A stretch of 56,485 nucleotides of DNA, taken from contig NZ_ALPT02000021.1 in assembly GCF_000292245.2 (NCBI RefSeq), positions 1 to 56,485 of the forward strand. Reading direction: 5' to 3'. Below the pieces are notes generated by a model. The model had not been told where the DNA came from, ran no database searches, and saw nothing but the letters and a program-made list of their open reading frames with translations. The DNA is from Alkalihalobacillus alcalophilus ATCC 27647 = CGMCC 1.3604 (GTDB lineage Bacteria > Bacillota > Bacilli > Bacillales > Bacillaceae_D). Made by a program: the position numbers and the translations under genes. How positions within the stretch are numbered: the stretch's first letter is position 1; each line of letters starts with the position of its first letter. Below are positions 36,576 through 44,350 of this stretch, piece by piece.

Positions 36576-37778
36576 ATGTCTACATTTGATTTACAATTGC
36601 TCAAAAAAGAGATTGAAGATGAACTAGTAAATAATATCTTGCCGTTTTGGATGGAACATACGGTTGATAAAAATTTTGGTGGCTTTTATGGCTATATGAC
36701 AAACGATCAAGAAGTTAATAAAGAAGCAGATAAAGGTTGTATCTTGAATTCACGGATCTTGTGGTCGTATTCAAAGGCCTTTAATCAACTAAAAGACCCA
36801 AAATATTTGGAGATAGCTGATCACGCTTTTGATTATTTAAAAAATCATTTTTTAGATCAAGAGCATGGCGGCATTTATTGGATGCTTGACTATAAGGGTC
36901 AACCTTCTGAAGACCGAAAACATATTTACAATCAGTCGTTTGGAATCTATGGACTAACCGAATATTATATGGCTACGAAAAACAAAGAAAGTTTAAAACT
37001 AGCGATTGATTTATATCAATTAATTGAAAAATACGCTTATGACCAAGAGAACAAAGGATATCTCGAAGCATTTACTCGTGATTGGAAAGCGGATGAGGAT
37101 CTTCGTCTTAGTGGCAAAGATCTAAATACAGCAAAATCAATGAATACGCATCTTCATATATTAGAAGCGTATACGAATTTGTACAGAGTGTGGAAAGATG
37201 AAGCGTTTAAAGAAAAATTAATTGAATTAATTGATGTTACATTAGAACACATTGTATCTGACCAATACCAATTTAAGTTATTTTTTGATGAAGAGTGGAA
37301 TTCGAAATCAGATGTCATCTCATATGGTCATGATATTGAAGGAAGCTGGTTGTTACATGAAGCAGCAGAAGTCGTTGGAGACGAGCAATTGATTCATAAG
37401 GTTGAAGAGGTTGCCATTAAAATGGCGAAAAAGGTTCTAGAAGATGGAATTGACCAAGATGGTAGTGTGATGAATGAATTAGACGGCGACCATCTTGATA
37501 AAGACAAAGTGTGGTGGGTTCAAGCTGAAGCTGTGGTTGGATTTTTTAATGCGTACCAACTTACAGCTGACCAAGCCTACTTGGATGCAGTCGATCAGTT
37601 ATGGACGTTTACCAAGACGTATATAATCGACCAAAAAAGTGGAGAGTGGTTCTGGAAGCGAGATGCGAATTTAGAAATTGATTCGAACATGCCAAAGGTC
37701 GATCCTTGGAAATGTCCGTATCATAACTCTAGATTTTGCTATGAAATGATTGAAAGAATTAATAAAGTAACATCGTAA
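36576..37778 (+). CDS. Cellobiose 2-epimerase (mannobiose 2-epimerase)
   Basis: It epimerises the reducing-end sugar of beta-1,4-disaccharides, here turning mannobiose into mannosylglucose for the GH130 phosphorylase. The 400-residue protein is an (alpha/alpha)6 barrel of the AGE family: GGFYGYMTNDQEV, NSRILWSYSKAFN, HIYNQSFGIYGLTEYY, and likely catalytic histidines H192/H194 (MNTHLHILEAY), H252 (YGHDIEGSWLL) and H383 (CPYHNSRFCYE). It is the first gene of the long operon that continues with GH113, ROK, AKR, manA and CE7. Confidence 0.92.
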   Translation: MSTFDLQLLKKEIEDELVNNILPFWMEHTVDKNFGGFYGYMTNDQEVNKEADKGCILNSRILWSYSKAFNQLKDPKYLEIADHAFDYLKNHFLDQEHGGIYWMLDYKGQPSEDRKHIYNQSFGIYGLTEYYMATKNKESLKLAIDLYQLIEKYAYDQENKGYLEAFTRDWKADEDLRLSGKDLNTAKSMNTHLHILEAYTNLYRVWKDEAFKEKLIELIDVTLEHIVSDQYQFKLFFDEEWNSKSDVISYGHDIEGSWLLHEAAEVVGDEQLIHKVEEVAIKMAKKVLEDGIDQDGSVMNELDGDHLDKDKVWWVQAEAVVGFFNAYQLTADQAYLDAVDQLWTFTKTYIIDQKSGEWFWKRDANLEIDSNMPKVDPWKCPYHNSRFCYEMIERINKVTS

Positions 37779-37815
37779 GGTTTATATAGAAGGAACTTGG
37801 AGAGGGAGAGTAAAA

Positions 37816-38745
37816 ATGGAATATATTAAAGGGATGACATGGGGTTGGGTAGGAACTCGTGGTCAATGGAATACAGAAGAAGCTAAACAATCGATGACAG
37901 CGATGAAAGATATCGCGGTCAATTGGACAGCTATTGCCTTTCAAGGATTACAAGAGACAGCATTTTCAACAGAAATTGATTTTAAAAATGATCCAGTCGT
38001 AACGGATGATGAAGTGTATTGGGCAATTAAGGAAGCGAAGGAATTGGGTTTAAACGTTTGTTTAAAACCAGTTGTAAACTGTAAGGATGGCACGTGGCGT
38101 GCTCATATAAACTTTTTTGACCTAGATGTTCCATGTGAGCCGAAATGGTCTGATTGGTTCAAAAGTTATGAGGCTTTTATTTTACACTATGCCAAAATAG
38201 CAGAGGAAACAAGCTGTGAAATGTTCTGTATCGGCTGTGAAATGGTCCAAACAGATCGAAGAGAAAAAGAGTGGCGTGAATTAATTCGTAAAGTGAGAGA
38301 AGTTTACTCAGGGCCGATTACGTATAATTGCGATAAATACCAAGAGGGTCAAGTGAAGTGGTGGGATGCCGTTGATATTATCTCCTCTAGTGGATATTAC
38401 CCAATTGATTCTTGGGATGAGCAAGTAGCTCGTATTAAAGGAGTCGTTGAACAATACGATAAAACGTTTTTCTTTATGGAAGCGGGATGTCCAAGTCGTA
38501 CTGGATCACCAAATGTACCAAACGATTGGAATTTAAATAAAGGTCAAGTTAATGAAGAAGCACAAGATGCCTATTTAAATGAAATGTTTACGAAAACAAC
38601 GGATCAAAAATGGATTAATGGGTTTATGCTATGGGATTGGCCTGCAGTGCTTTATCCGAAAGAAGAAGCATCAAAAAATGATGATTACTGCATGTATGGA
38701 AAGAAAGCAGAGAAAACAGTTAGAGATTTCTATTTATCTAAATAA
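37816..38745 (+). CDS. Cytoplasmic beta-mannanase, GH113 (copy 1)
   Basis: A 309-residue GH113 (clan GH-A) enzyme acting on short beta-1,4-manno-oligosaccharides inside the cell; no signal peptide. It has the opening KGMTWGWVGTRGQW, VCLKPVVNCKDGTWRA, the acid/base E142 in FCIGCEMVQT, and the nucleophile E222 in FFMEAGCPSRTG, the layout of the Alicyclobacillus enzyme. AGAGGGAG precedes the ATG. A second, clearly different GH113 is at 52727. Confidence 0.9.
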   Translation: MEYIKGMTWGWVGTRGQWNTEEAKQSMTAMKDIAVNWTAIAFQGLQETAFSTEIDFKNDPVVTDDEVYWAIKEAKELGLNVCLKPVVNCKDGTWRAHINFFDLDVPCEPKWSDWFKSYEAFILHYAKIAEETSCEMFCIGCEMVQTDRREKEWRELIRKVREVYSGPITYNCDKYQEGQVKWWDAVDIISSSGYYPIDSWDEQVARIKGVVEQYDKTFFFMEAGCPSRTGSPNVPNDWNLNKGQVNEEAQDAYLNEMFTKTTDQKWINGFMLWDWPAVLYPKEEASKNDDYCMYGKKAEKTVRDFYLSK

Positions 38746-38761
38746 AGAGAACACCGAGGTA

Positions 38762-38786
38762 TCAGACTGGCTTATTGCTAGTCTGA
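38762..38786 (+). other. Intercistronic hairpin between GH113 and ROK genes
   Basis: TCAGACTGGC and GCTAGTCTGA form a 10-bp stem (one G-T pair) with a TTATT loop. No T run follows, so it is more likely an RNA processing or stability element than a terminator. Confidence 0.6.
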
Positions 38787-38815
38787 CTTCTTTGGTAAGA
38801 TGGAAGGAGAATGGT

Positions 38816-39775
38816 ATGTTTCTTATCGGTGTTGATTTAGGTGGCACGCAAATAAGAATTGGTTTGTTTACAGAAGAGGGTGAATTATTAGATCGGAAGG
38901 CCACTTTAACGAAGGCTGAAGAAGGTCCAACAAAGGTAGTAGAGAGAATAAAATCTCTTATACACGAAATAAGTCTACCTGTAATTGTAAAGAACGGCAA
39001 AGAATCAATTGGTGGAATTGGAATTGGCTGTCCTGGTCCATTAGATGTATTCGAAGGTATCATCATGTCTCCTCCTAACTTACCTGGCTGGAATCGGATT
39101 CCATTGAAAAAGCTTCTTGAAGAGGAATTTCAGCTTTCAGTGTACTTAAATAATGATGCGAACGCAGCTGTATTAGGTGAATACTTCTTTGGGAGTGGAA
39201 AAGGAAAATCTAATCTTGTCTATTTAACGTTAAGTACAGGTGTTGGAACAGGTATTATAGATAATGGTCAATTGTTACTTGGTCAAAATGGGAGTTCAGC
39301 AGAAGTAGGGCATATGAGTTTGAATCCTGAAGGGCCACTTTGTGGGTGTGGGAATAGAGGTTGTTTTGAGGCATTTGTTTCAGGAACAGGTATTGTAAGA
39401 CGCGCAAAGGCACTTCTCGAGCAAGACTTAGAGTCAGCTTCAGCTTTACATGAATGTGAGGAATTAACGACGAAATTGATTTTTGATGCGGCTAAAAAGA
39501 AGGATCGTTTGGCCTTAGAGATTGTCGAAGAAACGAGAATGTATTTAGGTGTCGCGTTAGTAAACGTTATTCACTTATATAACCCGAGTATGATTATTTT
39601 GGGTGGTGGTGTAAGCAAAGTTGGTGCCTTTTTATTAGAGCCAGCTATTCAATTTGCTAAGGAACGTGCGATGAAACTAATGGCAGATTCTCTAGAGTTT
39701 CAGCTAACCCAATTGGGAGATGATGTTGGTCTCATTGGGGCTGCTTCGCTTGTCAAATACCATCATCAAGCTTAA
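38816..39775 (+). CDS. ROK-family hexose kinase (gluco-/mannokinase)
   Basis: It phosphorylates free hexose with ATP. The protein of about 320 residues has the ATP-binding GVDLGGTQIRIGLF, IGCPGPLDVFEG, the catalytic Asp in YLNNDANAAVLGEYFFGSGKG, LSTGVGTGIIDNGQLLLG, and the ROK zinc site with His in AEVGHMSLNPEGPLCGCGNRGCFE. GGAAGGAG lies six bases before ATG 38816; the frame is open further upstream but without a start site. In this operon it probably acts on mannose and on glucose released by the GH130 enzyme. Sugar preference cannot be read from sequence. Confidence 0.9.
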   Translation: MFLIGVDLGGTQIRIGLFTEEGELLDRKATLTKAEEGPTKVVERIKSLIHEISLPVIVKNGKESIGGIGIGCPGPLDVFEGIIMSPPNLPGWNRIPLKKLLEEEFQLSVYLNNDANAAVLGEYFFGSGKGKSNLVYLTLSTGVGTGIIDNGQLLLGQNGSSAEVGHMSLNPEGPLCGCGNRGCFEAFVSGTGIVRRAKALLEQDLESASALHECEELTTKLIFDAAKKKDRLALEIVEETRMYLGVALVNVIHLYNPSMIILGGGVSKVGAFLLEPAIQFAKERAMKLMADSLEFQLTQLGDDVGLIGAASLVKYHHQA

Positions 39776-39795
39776 AGGAAATGGGATGGTTCCAC

Positions 39796-40743
39796 ATGCA
39801 ATATCGAAAGCTAGGTAGAACAGGAATAAAGGTAAGTGAGATTAGTTTAGGTAGTTGGTTAACATACGGAAATGTGGTTGAAAAAGCAAAAGCGGAGAAA
39901 ATCATTGATCAAGCTTATGACGTCGGAATTAATTTTTTTGACACTGCAAATGTGTATGCCATTGGTGAATGCGAAAAAATCGTAGGGGATGCTTTGAAAA
40001 AGTATCCGCGAGAGTCTTATGTCCTAGCCACAAAAGTATTTTGGCCAATGGGAGATGGTGTAAATGACCGTGGCTTATCTAGAAAGCATGTGTTCGAACA
40101 GCTGCATTCGAGTTTAAAACGGTTGAAACAAGATTATGTAGACATTTACTATTGCCACCGCTTTGATACTGAGACACCAATTGATGAAACATTACGAACC
40201 ATTGAAGATTTTTTACGCCAAGGCAAAGTATTATATGTTGGTGTGAGTGAGTGGACGGCAACGTAAATGTTAGAAGCCTTACGAGTAGCGGATCAGTTTT
40301 TGTTGGATCGAATTGTTGTCAATCAACCGATGTATCACATGTTCCATAGAGATATAGAAAATGAGGTGATTCCTTTTAGTGAACAGAATGGAATTAGTCA
40401 AATTATTTATTCGCCATTAGCTCAAGGAGTGTTAAGTGGAAAATACAAAGCAGGAATGGAGTATCCGAAAGGAAGCCGGGCAGCGGATGACTCATCGAAT
40501 ATGTATATTGCTCCGTACTTAACAAAGGACGTCTTAACGAAGGTTGAGCGTTTGCAAGGTTTGGCATGTGAACAAAGTTTAACGTTATCCCAATTAGCAC
40601 TAGCTTGGGTTCTAAGACACGACAATGTAGCTAGCACCATTATTGGAGCGAGTAAGCCTGAGCAAGTTCTAGAAAATGTAAAGGCGATAGGCGTTAAATT
40701 ATCAACAGAAACCATTGATAGTATTAATAAAATTTTAAACTAA
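39796..40743 (+). pseudogene. Aldo/keto reductase, interrupted by one nonsense codon
   Basis: The canonical start is MQYRKLGRTGIKVSEISLGSW at ATG 39796. The protein carries the catalytic Asp and Tyr in FFDTANVYAIGECE, Lys in LATKVFWPMG and His in VDIYYCHRFD. After GVSEWTAT a TAA (40264-40266) interrupts, and the same frame goes on with MLEALRVADQFLLDRIVVNQPMYHMF to IIGASKPEQVLENVKAIG. A CAA to TAA change (TQML) explains it. Full length would be about 315 residues. A restart at ATG 40267 without a ribosome site would not give an active enzyme. Confidence 0.9.
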
Positions 40744-40770
40744 AAGTTAAGCTGGAATTGAGGGCGATTT

Positions 40771-41724
40771 ATGTACAAGGAACCTATGTTTTTAGCACCA
40801 GTTTTTAAAGATCGTATTTGGGGTGGCACGAAATTAAGTGATCGTTTTGGTTACGATATTCCGACGAACACAACAGGAGAATGTTGGGGGATTTCAGCTC
40901 ATCCGAACGGTCCTTCACGTATTAAGAATGGCCCGTTAAAAGGAAAAACATTGATGGAAGCTTGGGATCAGCATCGTGAGTTGTTTAGTAATGAAAAAGG
41001 AGAACAATTCCCATTGCTCGTTAAAATACTTGACGCTAATAACGACCTCTCTGTTCAAGTTCACCCAAATGACGAGTATGCAAACAGTCATGAAAATGGA
41101 GAGCTTGGAAAAACCGAGTGCTGGTATGTAATTGATTGCGAACCTGAATCCGAATTAATTATAGGCCATCACGGCAAAACAAAAGAGGAATTCGTTTCAA
41201 TGATTGAAAAGGGAGAATGGGATAAATTGCTTAAAAAGGTACCTATTCAACCAGGAGATTTTTATTATGTACCAAGTGGGACCATCCATGCAATTGGAAA
41301 AGGAGCCCTCATACTAGAAACTCAACAAAGTTCGGATACAACTTATAGAGTGTATGATTATGACCGAAAAGATGTAACAGGCAATACAAGAGAACTACAT
41401 CTTGAACAATCAATTACGGTGACGACCATTCCCCATCAAGACGCTCGAATAGAACAAGTAGTCTCAATAGAGCAAGGACTAACAATAAAAAAACTTGTCT
41501 CAGAACAATATTTTACGGTTTTTCATGGTCTTTTACAAGGTACAGTCGATCAAAAAACGGATGGTAAATATCTATTATATAGTGTGTTGAATGGTAAAGG
41601 GGTAATTACGGTTAATCAGCAATCGTATCCTTACAAAACAGGCGACCACTTTGTCATTCCATCAACTATTGATACGTACGAATTAACAGGTAACGCTGAA
41701 TTCATTTATTCTTTTACTTCTTAA
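40771..41724 (+). CDS. manA: Mannose-6-phosphate isomerase, class I
   Basis: It converts mannose 6-phosphate to fructose 6-phosphate, linking the mannan products to glycolysis. The 317-residue cupin protein has FKDRIWGGTKLSDRFGYDIP, the zinc ligands in LSVQVHPNDEYA and KTECWYVID, the third His in VPSGTIHAIGKG, and QQSSDTTYRVYDYDR. This is the short Firmicute form. It sits 27 bases after the broken reductase and 19 before the esterase, within the operon. Confidence 0.93.
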   Translation: MYKEPMFLAPVFKDRIWGGTKLSDRFGYDIPTNTTGECWGISAHPNGPSRIKNGPLKGKTLMEAWDQHRELFSNEKGEQFPLLVKILDANNDLSVQVHPNDEYANSHENGELGKTECWYVIDCEPESELIIGHHGKTKEEFVSMIEKGEWDKLLKKVPIQPGDFYYVPSGTIHAIGKGALILETQQSSDTTYRVYDYDRKDVTGNTRELHLEQSITVTTIPHQDARIEQVVSIEQGLTIKKLVSEQYFTVFHGLLQGTVDQKTDGKYLLYSVLNGKGVITVNQQSYPYKTGDHFVIPSTIDTYELTGNAEFIYSFTS

Positions 41725-41743
41725 TATAATCCTAGAAGGGAAC

Positions 41744-42709
41744 ATGAGCATGCCACTTATTGATATGTCCTTAGAAGAGTTAAGCGAGTACGAAGGTCGC
41801 AATCCTCGTCCAGTTGATTTTGATGAATACTGGGAAAGAGGACTGAGAGAAATGAGGTCTGTTGACCCTAATATTGAGCTAGTTCCGAGTTCCTTTCAGG
41901 CACCTTTTGCAGATTGTTTTGATCTTTATTTTACTGGAGTTCGTGGAGCGAGAATTCATGCGAAATACGCAAGACCGAAAAAGAGTAAGGAGAAACATCC
42001 GGCTGTTGTGCAATTTCACGGGTATTCGGTTAATGCAGGAGACTGGGTTGGACTTTTAGCTTATGCAGCACGTGGGTATACAGTTGTTGCGATGGATGTT
42101 CGCGGTCAAGGCGGTTATTCGGAAGATACAGGTGGGGTGAAAGGAAACACATTACACGGACATATTATTAGAGGACTAGATGGAGAAAATCCGGATGATT
42201 TGCTATTTCGTCATATATTTCTCGATACCGCTCAACTTGCAGGAATTGTGATGGACTTTCCTGAAGTCGATGGAAATCGTGTAGCTGCAACGGGTTGGTC
42301 GCAAGGAGGAGGATTAACCCTTGCTTGTGCGGCTCTTGAACCACGTATTAAAAAGGCTGCGCCTGTATATCCGTTTCTAAGTGATTATAAGCGGGTGTGG
42401 GAGATGGATCTTGATAAAGATGCTTACCATGAATTACGAACACACTTCCGGTTCTTTGACCCACAACATAAAAGGGAAGAAGAGATTTTCACCAAATTAG
42501 GATACATCGATATCCAACATTTAGCTTCACGAGTTCAAGCTGAGGTAATGATGGGCGTGGGCCTAATGGATACGATTTGTCCACCATCGACTCAGTTTGC
42601 TGTATTCAATAAATTAAAAAGCAACAAAAGCATAGAAGTGTATCCAGACTTTGCCCATGAAGAACTACCAGGACTACCGGATAAAATATATCAATTTTTA
42701 CAATTTTAG
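41744..42709 (+). CDS. Carbohydrate esterase family 7 acetylesterase
   Basis: A 321-residue alpha/beta-hydrolase of the acetyl-xylan-esterase / cephalosporin-C-deacetylase family. It has RGQGGYSEDTGG, the nucleophile in ATGWSQGGGLTLACAAL, Asp in GLMDTICPPSTQFA and His in DFAHEELPG. It has no signal peptide, so it would remove acetyl groups from imported gluco- and galactomanno-oligosaccharides. It ends the operon that starts at 36576. Confidence 0.91.
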   Translation: MSMPLIDMSLEELSEYEGRNPRPVDFDEYWERGLREMRSVDPNIELVPSSFQAPFADCFDLYFTGVRGARIHAKYARPKKSKEKHPAVVQFHGYSVNAGDWVGLLAYAARGYTVVAMDVRGQGGYSEDTGGVKGNTLHGHIIRGLDGENPDDLLFRHIFLDTAQLAGIVMDFPEVDGNRVAATGWSQGGGLTLACAALEPRIKKAAPVYPFLSDYKRVWEMDLDKDAYHELRTHFRFFDPQHKREEEIFTKLGYIDIQHLASRVQAEVMMGVGLMDTICPPSTQFAVFNKLKSNKSIEVYPDFAHEELPGLPDKIYQFLQF

Positions 42710-42778
42710 TTTGCATTATTTTTAAAAGAGTCATTAAATAAGCCAACACCATCTAGGCTACTAAAAAGCTTCAATTCG

Positions 42779-43208
42779 GGATAATATTACTTATGGTCTG
42801 AAAATGTCTCAGAGGAGTCTATGGCAAGTCGTTGAGGTGGTAAATCTCCAAGATGTCGTTGCAGAGATGCCTAACGGCTTACACACATTAATTGGCGAGC
42901 ATGGTGGAAAACTGTCTGGGGGCAACGTCAGCGAATTGCGATCCCGTGCTCTGATACGAAACCCGGAGATTATCTTATTAGATGAAGCCACTTCTGCATT
43001 AGATAACAAATCGGAATACCGTATTCAACAGGCTATTCGTCAATTACTCCAAGGGAAAACAACTTTTATCGTGGCACACCGTTTATCAACGATTCGTGAT
43101 GCAGACCGAATTGTTGTAACGAAGAACGGGACATGTGCAGAGGCTGGGATGTATGAAGAGTTAATGAAGAAAAAGGGATTTTACCAACTTAAACAAATGC
43201 TGAAATAG
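42779..43208 (+). pseudogene. Remnant of an ABC exporter nucleotide-binding domain
   Basis: Only the second half of an MsbA-type ATPase domain remains: LQDVVAEMPNGLHTLIGEHGGKLSGG, IILLDEATSALDNKSE and IVAHRLSTIRDADRIVV. Walker A and all membrane helices are missing. The signature region reads LSGGNVSELRSRAL where LSGGQRQRIAIARAL is expected; a lost G and a lost 2-base unit restore it. Near 42790 the frame also shifts (YG, then SENVSEES, then LWQVVEVV). At least three indels show an old, dead fragment. Confidence 0.85.
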
Positions 43209-43330
43209 CAATAGAAAGGGAGGATGGCAGGGGCTCTCTCTAACTGTTGCTTTTTATCTAAGAGATGTTTCTGGTACGAAAAATGGTAAAAAGAACCAAG
43301 CTGAAGTGTGTGAATGAAAGGACGAAATGG

Positions 43331-43924
43331 ATGTTTGATTTACAATTTATTACGAGAGTATATCAAGGTGTGAAAGCGAGTTTGCTTTTTTGGGTCTATA
43401 TGTTAAGAGGCCTCATTATCTACGGTTTCCTCCCTTCATTATTTGCGTTGCTAGCGGTTATGAACGACATTAGAAGAGGGTTTGAAGAAGAAGAGCACAG
43501 TGTAAGTTCCTTATATAGTGAGTACTATAACAAGTACAGCGAATATAAAGCAGGTTCCTTTCTATTCTCTTTTTTATTTGTGCTTTATTATACAGGCTTA
43601 TTTTTTATTAATCAGCGTCCAGATGATGGTGTGTCCCTCCTGTTAACGATTTTCGTTGTGTACATATTAGCATTAACCATCATTGTTTTATCGTACGGTG
43701 CCCATTTTGTTGTTATTAAACAAATGACGTTGAAAGCAGGATGTATCCATGGATTTTTAGCTGCTTTAAGAAATTTACTCCTTTCCATTGGACTGTTAGC
43801 CGTTGTATTTGGATTGGGGTATATTGCAACTATAAATTTCTTTCTTTTTATCATAAGTTTTCCAGCTCTGTACGGCTTTGCGATATTGTTTTTTTTAGGC
43901 AGAGTTGCAGGTATAAAAAAGTAA
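43331..43924 (+). CDS. YesL-like DUF624 membrane protein
   Basis: About 197 residues with five to six membrane helices. FITRVYQGVKASLLFWVYMLRGLIIYGFLPSLFALLAVMNDIRR has the layout of DUF624 (YesL) proteins, which are often found next to carbohydrate ABC transporters and LacI regulators in Bacillaceae. ATG 43331 has AAAGGA eight bases before; the longer frame from 43265 adds a basic, non-family tail. Molecular function unknown. Confidence 0.7.
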   Translation: MFDLQFITRVYQGVKASLLFWVYMLRGLIIYGFLPSLFALLAVMNDIRRGFEEEEHSVSSLYSEYYNKYSEYKAGSFLFSFLFVLYYTGLFFINQRPDDGVSLLLTIFVVYILALTIIVLSYGAHFVVIKQMTLKAGCIHGFLAALRNLLLSIGLLAVVFGLGYIATINFFLFIISFPALYGFAILFFLGRVAGIKK

Positions 43925-44182
43925 GGTTTCAGTATAAAAATAAAGTAACTAACAAAATTAATTGCCAACTATATTGGAAAAGAGAGATCGTCAAGGAAGA
44001 AATTGGCGATTTTTTTTTGTTCTCGAGCTAGTATTGGTGTTCTAGAAGAAGAGGATGGTAGCTACTGATCTGATTAGATAAGGTTGCCTGGGTTGTCCCT
44101 GAAAGAGCTTATATAGCGTAACAGGCCGATATGCTCTATAAATATAAATTATAAATTATTAGCCTTTTGACGTAGTTCTTTA
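43925..44182. other. Intergenic region before the beta-mannosidase promoter
   Basis: No gene seen. An AT-rich stretch with a T run near 44010-44020 may end transcription from the DUF624 gene. Confidence 0.4.
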
Positions 44183-44237
44183 TTGACAGGAAAGCGTTGC
44201 CATAATAGAATTAATTGTAAGCTAAACGATAAGTTAA
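44183..44237 (+). promoter_or_regulatory. Promoter of the beta-mannosidase gene with cre and LacI-type operator
   Basis: TTGACA (44183-44188), 17 bases, TAGAAT (44206-44211). The spacer has GGAAAGCGTTGCCA, 12/14 to cre. TAAGCTAAACGATAAGTTAA (44218-44237) follows the -10. Confidence 0.82.
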
Positions 44238-44350
44238 TTTATGTTATTTAATTAGCTTGCTGTAACTCGCGTTGTTGCACGTTTCATGGTTACTTTAAAT
44301 AGCTGAAGAATATATGAGAATCTATTAAATGATAAACGAGGTGTTTTCCC

